Source: JBAXBF01 sp034429745
GTDB taxonomy: Bacteria > Chloroflexota > Anaerolineae > Anaerolineales > DRKV01
Length of the DNA: 10,578 nt
Direction: 5' to 3'
Assembly (NCBI GenBank): GCA_034429745.1
Contig: DAOUFY010000156.1
Location: 1-10,578, forward strand
Below, piece by piece: positions 5,783-10,578 of the stretch; positions within the stretch are counted from its first letter, which is position 1, and each line of letters opens with the position of its first letter. The notes under the pieces are model-generated. The model was not told the origin of the DNA and searched no databases. It saw nothing but the letters and a program-made list of their open reading frames with translations. A program made the position numbers and the translations under genes.

Positions 5783-7336
5783 ATGAATAAGAAACCTTTT
5801 GGATTAGGCTGCGGGATTTTGGTAGGAATGAGCATTTGCTTGCTGGCAATGGGTGTAGCAGCCTTGTTTTGGTCGTTTGGAAAATTTGGAGAATCGGAAA
5901 AAGTACAAACACCGCAGGCAGAGGTTGTTCTTTCTCCTACAGCGGCAAAGATTCCTGTTGTGCGCAATACCCCTACCCAAGCACAACTGCCGCCGGCTCT
6001 CAGGGTAACAAATTTCCCTATCAGCGGTGTTTTGCCTGTTGCAGCCGTTGTCAAGATTAGTGCAATCTGGGAAGGTCGGGAACTTTGGTCAGGCTCTGGT
6101 ACGGTGATTACTCCAGATGGACTTATTCTCACAAATGCCCACGTAGCTTTGGCAGAAAAACCTTATCGCATTGATGGTTTATTAATCTCTTTCACTGAAA
6201 AAGAGGATAAACCTCCAGTACCTCGTTATTATGCAGAAGTTATGCAAGCAGATACTGATTTAGACATTGCCGTGTTGCGGATAAATATGGATATAAATGG
6301 CGATCCCGTCGATCGCAATACGCTAAATCTTCCTTATGTTAAATTGGGAAATTCGGATGAATTACATATTGGAGCTCCGTTGATTATTTTAGGTTATCCG
6401 GCTATTGGAGGGACAACGATAACCCTGACCCGCGGAGATGTGGCAGGTTTTACCTCGCAAGAACCATATGGCGATCGGGCTTTCATAAAAACTTCAGCCA
6501 CAATAACTGGAGGTAATAGTGGAGGATTAGCAGCCAACGAAAAAGGTGAGTTGGTTGGTATTCCTACTCAAATGGGGTTTGGGGGTGAGGGCGAGGCGGT
6601 TGACTGTCGTCCGCTGGCTGACACAAATAGGGATGGCGTGATAGATGAATATGACAGTTGTGTGCCTGGGGGCGGGTTTATCAATGCATTAAGGCCAATC
6701 AACCTTGCTTTGCCGCTTATAGAAGCTGCTAAGCGCGGCGAAGTAGCCGTAGGTTCATCTAAACCAGCAGAGCAGGTGGCTGAATCTGGCACTTTAATGT
6801 ATTATGATGACTTTTCTGATCCTCGAAGCGGTTGGGAAAATGTATCTGATAGTACTGGAGCTACGAAATATGTGAATGGTCAGTATATTATCCAGGTTTT
6901 AGAGCCGCAAACTTTTGTATGGTCTTCACCGGAAGATAAAGTGTTTGAATCGGTGCTAATTAGTGTTCTAGCTGCTCCCATCCGTTCGGCTGGCGATGAA
7001 GATTTCGGTGTTTTATGCCATTATCAAGATAACAAACATTTTACTGCATTAGAAATTTCAAGTGACGGTTATTTTTCCATTTGGGTCATTGATGGCAAAC
7101 AGCGTTATGCACTTGTAGATTGGCAACCATCCTTAATCATTCCCACAGATGGGAGTATAGTACACCTGCAAGCAGGTTGTTCAAGTACTAAAGCTGTTTT
7201 GGGGGTAAACGGAGAAATTGTGGCTTCCGTTGAAAATCAATTTCCTGATCAAGGTGGTGTGGGGTTAATTGCAGGAACATGGAATCAAGGTGGAATTGTT
7301 GTGGCGTTTGATGAATTTAAAGTGTATAAACCTTAA
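5783..7336 (+). CDS. Membrane-anchored HtrA/trypsin-like serine protease with C-terminal beta-sandwich domain
   Basis: This 517-residue protein is predicted to face the outside of the cell. Residues about 8-30 form an uncleaved signal anchor, followed by a Pro/Thr/Gln-rich linker (about 38-75). The chymotrypsin-fold protease (about 85-318) has the triad H120 ('LTNAHV'), D161 ('DLDIAVLRI') and S246 ('GGNSGG'), all intact. Between the serine loop and the final helix sits an insert of roughly 25 residues with an EF-hand-like loop, 'DTNRDGVIDEYD' (280-291), flanked by C275 and C293, which could form a disulfide. There is no PDZ domain. Instead residues about 338-517 form a concanavalin/LamG-like beta-sandwich starting 'YDDFSDPRSGWENV', a type frequent in Anaerolineae secreted proteins and likely to bind carbohydrate or another surface. 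Start choice: the ATG at 5783 with a weak TAGGG at 5774-5778. The target is unknown; protein quality control or surface processing is plausible. Confidence 0.92.
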   Translation: MNKKPFGLGCGILVGMSICLLAMGVAALFWSFGKFGESEKVQTPQAEVVLSPTAAKIPVVRNTPTQAQLPPALRVTNFPISGVLPVAAVVKISAIWEGRELWSGSGTVITPDGLILTNAHVALAEKPYRIDGLLISFTEKEDKPPVPRYYAEVMQADTDLDIAVLRINMDINGDPVDRNTLNLPYVKLGNSDELHIGAPLIILGYPAIGGTTITLTRGDVAGFTSQEPYGDRAFIKTSATITGGNSGGLAANEKGELVGIPTQMGFGGEGEAVDCRPLADTNRDGVIDEYDSCVPGGGFINALRPINLALPLIEAAKRGEVAVGSSKPAEQVAESGTLMYYDDFSDPRSGWENVSDSTGATKYVNGQYIIQVLEPQTFVWSSPEDKVFESVLISVLAAPIRSAGDEDFGVLCHYQDNKHFTALEISSDGYFSIWVIDGKQRYALVDWQPSLIIPTDGSIVHLQAGCSSTKAVLGVNGEIVASVENQFPDQGGVGLIAGTWNQGGIVVAFDEFKVYKP

Positions 7337-7368
7337 ATATAAATTATAAAGAATAATAAATTATGTAG

Positions 7369-7375
7369 TTAGGTG
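7369..7375 (+). promoter_or_regulatory. Ribosome-binding site that sets the gatB start
   Basis: TTAGGTG, nine bases ahead of the ATG at 7385, resembles a Shine-Dalgarno sequence. The in-frame GTG at 7373 lies inside it and has no ribosome-binding site of its own upstream, so the ATG at 7385 is the better start. The preceding 48-bp spacer (7337-7384) is strongly AT-rich; I see no terminator and no well-spaced promoter in it. Confidence 0.55.
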
Positions 7376-7384
7376 TTATATAGC

Positions 7385-8899
7385 ATGAAAGTAGATTATG
7401 AAGCAGTCATAGGTTTAGAAGTTCATGCAGAATTGCAAACGAAATCGAAGATGTTTTGCTCCTGCGCCGTTGTAGATTCAACGCAAGCTGAACCTAATTC
7501 GGCAGTGTGTCCTGTATGTGCAGCTTTGCCCGGTGCATTACCGGTAGCTAATGAAAAAGCCGTTGAATATGCATTGAGTGTAGCTCTAGCGTTAAACTGC
7601 ACTGTAAACCGGATGAGCATTTTTGCACGCAAGAATTATTTTTATCCAGATTTGCCTAAAGGTTATCAGATTTCACAATATGAACAGCCATTAGCAGTAA
7701 ATGGCTTTCTTAACATTCAAACATCAAGCGGCGAAAGAAGCATACGCATTCACCGAGTTCATATTGAAGAGGATACAGGGAAGCTGACACATATTGACCA
7801 AGAAGGACAATCCTATTCTTTAGTTGATCTCAATCGAGCTGGTGTACCGTTGCTGGAAATTGTTTCTGAGCCGGATATGCACAGCAGCGAGGAAGCGCGT
7901 GCTTATGCAACCTCCTTGAGAGCAGTATTGCGCAGTTTGAAGGTGAACAGCGGCGACATGCAAAAAGGCGTTATCCGTTTTGAAGCGAATGTCTCTGTGC
8001 GACCAAAAGGGAGCAAGGAATTGAATACGCGAGTAGAAATTAAAAACCTTAACAGTTTTCGCGCATTAGAAAGAGCAATAGATTATGAGATAAATAGACA
8101 AATTAGTATCTATCAACAGGGCGGTAAGGTCGAGCAAGAAACATTAGGGTGGGATGACCTAAAGAATCAGACGTATATTCAACGTTCAAAAGAACATGCA
8201 CATGATTACCGTTATTTTCCTGAACCTGACTTACCACCGTTGATTATTGAAGATGAATGGCTGGAAAAAGTACGCGCAGAATTGCCGGAATTACCTGCTG
8301 AAAGAAAACAACGTTATCAAAGAGATTATCAACTGAAAGCTTATGATGCTGGACTCCTAGTAAACGAGCAAGCTGTTGCGGATTATTTTGAGGAGTGTGT
8401 AGCTGCAGCCAGAAAGAAAGGGGTGTTCTCGGATTATTTTCCTAAATTAATAACCAATTGGATAACTGGAGAGTTGTTCGCGCTGCTGAATAAAGCAGAA
8501 ATGAATGTGGATGAATTGCAAAAAAAGAGCTTTACAATACCCGCGGATGAATTGGTAAATTTGATTAGTTTCATGGAACAGGGCGTAATTAATCAAAATA
8601 CGGCTAAGTCCGTATTGGCAAAAATGTTCATTGAAGGCAAATCAGCTGAGGAGATTATAGAGAAAGAAAGTCTGCGGCAAATATCTGATCATGGTTTTAT
8701 CTCGCAGCTTGTCGGTGATGTGCTGAATGCTCATCCTCGCGAGGTGGAGTCTTTTTTGAGTGGTAAAGAGACTTTATTCAATTGGCTTTTTGGACAAGTG
8801 ATGCGCTCAGCAAATAATAAAGTCAACCCACAGTTGTTGCGTGCTGAGTTGGAAAAACAGCTTGATAACATAAGAAAAAGCAAGCAAAAGGAGCAGTAA
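7385..8899 (+). CDS. gatB: Asp-tRNA(Asn)/Glu-tRNA(Gln) amidotransferase subunit B (GatB)
   Basis: GatB is the kinase and tRNA-binding subunit of GatCAB. This enzyme phosphorylates the side chain of Asp or Glu misacylated on tRNA-Asn or tRNA-Gln and converts it to the amide, using ammonia made by GatA. The 504-residue protein opens with 'YEAVIGLEVHAEL'. It has the zinc-site pattern C25-x-C27 and C42-x2-C45 ('CPVC'), 'HIEEDTGK' (126-133), the family signature 'LVDLNRAGVPLLEI' (146-159) and 'YRYFPEPDLPP' (275-285). The C-terminal part (about 350-500) is the helical YqeY-like tRNA-binding domain. All regions are present, with no truncation. gatA and gatC are not in the window, so the subunit genes are dispersed. 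The start at 7385 is preferred over the in-frame GTG at 7373 because TTAGGTG (7369-7375) is properly spaced for it. Its end carries the ribosome-binding site of the next gene. Confidence 0.97.
   Translation: MKVDYEAVIGLEVHAELQTKSKMFCSCAVVDSTQAEPNSAVCPVCAALPGALPVANEKAVEYALSVALALNCTVNRMSIFARKNYFYPDLPKGYQISQYEQPLAVNGFLNIQTSSGERSIRIHRVHIEEDTGKLTHIDQEGQSYSLVDLNRAGVPLLEIVSEPDMHSSEEARAYATSLRAVLRSLKVNSGDMQKGVIRFEANVSVRPKGSKELNTRVEIKNLNSFRALERAIDYEINRQISIYQQGGKVEQETLGWDDLKNQTYIQRSKEHAHDYRYFPEPDLPPLIIEDEWLEKVRAELPELPAERKQRYQRDYQLKAYDAGLLVNEQAVADYFEECVAAARKKGVFSDYFPKLITNWITGELFALLNKAEMNVDELQKKSFTIPADELVNLISFMEQGVINQNTAKSVLAKMFIEGKSAEEIIEKESLRQISDHGFISQLVGDVLNAHPREVESFLSGKETLFNWLFGQVMRSANNKVNPQLLRAELEKQLDNIRKSKQKEQ
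8887..8893 (+). promoter_or_regulatory. Shine-Dalgarno inside the gatB 3' end for the next gene
   Basis: AAAGGAG ends eight bases before the ATG at 8902. The site lies within the last codons of gatB, and only two bases separate the two genes, so translation of the MBL-fold protein is probably linked to gatB. Confidence 0.75.
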
Positions 8900-8901
8900 C
8901 C

Positions 8902-9843
8902 ATGCAGGCGATAGGAGAAAATATTTTTTATGAGGATTCGTTTGTTGGTGTTACTTTAGGAGCAATTATTAAACAGCGAGGCTTGATCTTAATTGATGCA
9001 CCGCTTAGACCAGAAGACAGTAGAATATGGAACGAGAAAATTCTTCAAGAAGCAAAAGCGAGATGGAACACTTCGGATGGTGAAAACCCTAAAGAACACG
9101 TACTGATTTACCTCGATTCACATCCTGATCGTACAATTGGAGCGCGGATTTTAGAAAATATGGGGCATATTCCGACTATTATTGCTCATCAAGACACAGC
9201 GCGCGGCTTTGAGGAACGTCCAAGTGTATTTAAGGGACAAAATCCAGATACTGGTGCGGAATGGGAATTATGCGAGGATGTTCAAACTACTCGCTGGGCT
9301 TTGCCTGACTTAATATTTACAGATAAAATGAAGTTATTTTGGAACACTACAAAAGATAAAGACAATGCCCAAGATAATAATTTCTCAGATGAAGAAATTA
9401 TTTTAGAACATCATCCTGGTCCATCTTTAGGAGCGATTTGGGTTCATGTGCCCCATCAAAAAGTGTTGTTTATCGGAGATACTGTCGTAGTCAATCAACC
9501 GCCGTTTTTAGAGAGTGCTGATATTCCAAAATGGCTGGAGACATTGGAAGAACTGCTTGCTTCCACTTATGAAGGTTATGTGATGATCAGCGGCAGAGGT
9601 AAAATAATAACAAAGAATGATATTCATACCCAAATTCTTATTTTAAAGCGCATTCAGCAATGGCTGGAACAACATAAGAATAAAACACCAACACCAACGC
9701 AGTTTGAGGATATTACCTCTGAGATATTATCAAAAATGGAAGTAAGTAAGGAACGATGGTCTCTTTATACAATGAGAATGAAGTATGGTTTGCAATATTA
9801 TTATAATCGCCATTTCCATTACGATCCTTCCATGTATATCTAA
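8902..9843 (+). CDS. Degenerate MBL-fold protein, probable pseudoenzyme
   Basis: This 313-residue soluble protein has the order of secondary structures and landmarks of the metallo-beta-lactamase fold, but most metal ligands are replaced. The HxHxDH site reads D72-S-H74-P-D76-R77, so the first and third His are Asp and Arg. The usual 'PGH' histidine is P174 in 'HHPGPSLG' (170-177). The bridging Asp is kept (D193 in 'LFIGDT'). The final 'GHG'-type histidine is R232 in 'SGRGK' (230-234). Possible alternative ligands are H170, H171 and D72. Residues about 150-165 are a polar insert, and about 240-313 form a helical C-terminal extension ending in the aromatic-rich 'YYYNRHFHYDP'. Loss of at least four ligands suggests it no longer hydrolyses by the usual metal mechanism and may bind a nucleotide, nucleic acid or protein instead. 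It sits 2 bp after gatB and 14 bp before the nth-like gene. The fold call is fairly sure, the role unknown. Confidence 0.85.
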   Translation: MQAIGENIFYEDSFVGVTLGAIIKQRGLILIDAPLRPEDSRIWNEKILQEAKARWNTSDGENPKEHVLIYLDSHPDRTIGARILENMGHIPTIIAHQDTARGFEERPSVFKGQNPDTGAEWELCEDVQTTRWALPDLIFTDKMKLFWNTTKDKDNAQDNNFSDEEIILEHHPGPSLGAIWVHVPHQKVLFIGDTVVVNQPPFLESADIPKWLETLEELLASTYEGYVMISGRGKIITKNDIHTQILILKRIQQWLEQHKNKTPTPTQFEDITSEILSKMEVSKERWSLYTMRMKYGLQYYYNRHFHYDPSMYI

Positions 9844-9857
9844 TAATAAAATGTGAG

Positions 9858-10532
9858 ATGACACCAACTTTTGCTATGCAAGTCCATCAACGGTTGCTAG
9901 AGTATTACGGCGAACCTGAATGGCAACCCATAATCCCTCCGTTGGATTTACTAATTGCAACAATAATTTCTCAAAATACCAATGATAAGAATAGGGATAT
10001 TGCTTTTCAGCGTTTAAAAGAGCGGTTTCCTCATTGGAATGTGGTAGCGGAGAGTAAATTGGAAGAAATAATCTCGGCTATTCGTCCGGCGGGGTTGGCT
10101 CAGCAGAAAGCTCAGCGTATCAAAGAGCTTTTGAATGACATTCTAGCCAACGCAGAAAAGATGGGATTAAACGAGGGTGAAGAACTCAACTTTCTAAAGT
10201 TAATGAAAGTAGAGGATGCAAAAAAATGGTTATTAAGTCATAAGGGAATTGGCCCTAAAACCGCCGCCATTGTTTTGCTTTTTTCTTTAAATATGCCTGC
10301 TTTTCCTGTGGACACGCATGTCTATCGTGTTTCTGGACGTTTGGGTTTGCGTCCTAAACAAATGAATATTGTAAATACGCATGAGTTTTTAGAATCGATT
10401 TTTCAGAAGGAAGTGTATGCAGCTGCACATTTAAATATCATTCGACTAGGGCGAGAATTGTGTCAAGCGCGTAAAATGATCTGCGATCGTTGTCCGCTGA
10501 ATGAATTGTGTGAAACTGTGAAAAATAGGTAA
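9858..10532 (+). CDS. nth: Endonuclease III-type DNA glycosylase/AP lyase
   Basis: Endonuclease III excises oxidised pyrimidines and nicks the resulting abasic site in base excision repair. The 224-residue protein has the helix-hairpin-helix 'KGIGPKTAAIV' (129-139) with the Schiff-base lysine K134, the catalytic Asp D152 in 'FPVDTHVYRVSGRLG', and the 4Fe-4S ligands C202, C209, C212 and C218 in C-x6-C-x2-C-x5-C spacing. The early helix reads 'ISQNTNDKNRD' (37-47) rather than the 'SAQTTD' form of E. coli Nth, so it belongs to a divergent branch of the family and its base preference may differ. Length is normal. The start is not certain: the ATG at 9858 abuts a GTGAG with almost no spacing, and the ATG at 9876 (codon 7) is an alternative without a ribosome-binding site. 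It is the last gene seen of the plus-strand cluster and a paralogue of MutY in the same unit. Confidence 0.94.
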   Translation: MTPTFAMQVHQRLLEYYGEPEWQPIIPPLDLLIATIISQNTNDKNRDIAFQRLKERFPHWNVVAESKLEEIISAIRPAGLAQQKAQRIKELLNDILANAEKMGLNEGEELNFLKLMKVEDAKKWLLSHKGIGPKTAAIVLLFSLNMPAFPVDTHVYRVSGRLGLRPKQMNIVNTHEFLESIFQKEVYAAAHLNIIRLGRELCQARKMICDRCPLNELCETVKNR

Positions 10533-10535
10533 AAT

Positions 10536-10566
10536 AAGTGGGAAAAAATTGTGAACCCGCTTGACG
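10536..10566. promoter_or_regulatory. Imperfect hairpin overlapping a -35-like hexamer
   Basis: AAGTGGG (10536-10542) can pair with CCCGCTT (10556-10562) as a 7-bp stem containing one G-T wobble and a 13-base AT-rich loop. No run of T follows, so it is not a standard Rho-independent terminator. TTGACG (10561-10566), five of six bases of a -35 box, begins in the right arm. A matching -10 box would lie beyond the window end. It may mark the end of the cluster and the promoter of the next gene, or be chance. Confidence 0.25.
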
Positions 10567-10578
10567 TTCCTAATTAAA

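Noticed and set aside
5773..6132. Minus-strand open frames opposite the start of the protease gene
   Set aside because: They are antisense to the signal anchor and linker of a clearly recognised protease; no ribosome-binding site or domain is seen.
7373..7384. GTG at 7373 as the gatB start
   Set aside because: It lies inside the sequence that best serves as ribosome-binding site for the ATG at 7385, and the family N-terminus begins just before 'YEAVIGLEVH'.
7337..7384. AT-rich spacer before gatB as a promoter or terminator
   Set aside because: There are several TATA-like strings but none with a properly spaced -35 box, and no GC-rich stem with a T-run.
1..10578. CRISPR arrays, insertion sequences, phage genes, tRNA or rRNA
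   Set aside because: I found no spaced direct repeats, transposase or phage-like proteins, terminal inverted repeats, or tRNA/rRNA-like stretches on either strand; nearly all of the window is accounted for by housekeeping-type genes.

Overview
The window looks like a chromosomal housekeeping stretch from a low-to-mid GC (about 40-45% by eye) member of the Chloroflexota, most likely Anaerolineae-like. This taxonomic guess is inference. It rests on three things: the secreted protease carries a C-terminal beta-sandwich opening with a 'DDFSDPRSGW' motif of the kind common on secreted proteins of that group; a GatB gene implies indirect tRNA amidation; and unrelated housekeeping genes are strung together in one direction. 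There are no signs of phage, insertion sequences, CRISPR, tRNA or rRNA.

Layout. One minus-strand gene (35-853) encodes a roughly nine-pass membrane protein of unknown function. A 118-bp divergent intergenic region follows (854-971), with a good extended -10 promoter facing right. From there ten plus-strand genes run to 10532 with gaps of at most about 48 bp and several overlaps, so they could form one long transcription unit. In order they are: a UlaG-like metallo-beta-lactamase (MBL)-fold protein; a 100-residue small alpha/beta protein; the adenine glycosylase MutY with a C-terminal Nudix domain; a four-pass membrane protein; a sugar-phosphate nucleotidyltransferase with a left-handed beta-helix tail; a class I/II PLP aminotransferase; a membrane-anchored HtrA/trypsin-like serine protease with a C-terminal beta-sandwich; GatB of the Asp/Glu-tRNA amidotransferase; a second MBL-fold protein whose metal site is largely erased; and an endonuclease III-type DNA glycosylase. 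The last 46 bp hold an imperfect hairpin overlapping a -35-like hexamer.

How the genes relate. MutY (repair of A opposite 8-oxoG) and the Nth-type enzyme (oxidised pyrimidines) are both helix-hairpin-helix, 4Fe-4S base excision repair enzymes and give the locus a DNA-repair flavour. The other genes serve tRNA-dependent amidation, amino-acid metabolism, sugar nucleotide supply and extracytoplasmic proteolysis, and share no obvious pathway. I see no clearly new multi-gene system. The points most worth a second look are: two MBL-fold proteins with altered metal-ligand motifs, one probably a pseudoenzyme; a near-consensus Nudix box kept in the MutY C-terminal domain; and an EF-hand-like calcium loop, bracketed by two cysteines, inserted in the protease domain.
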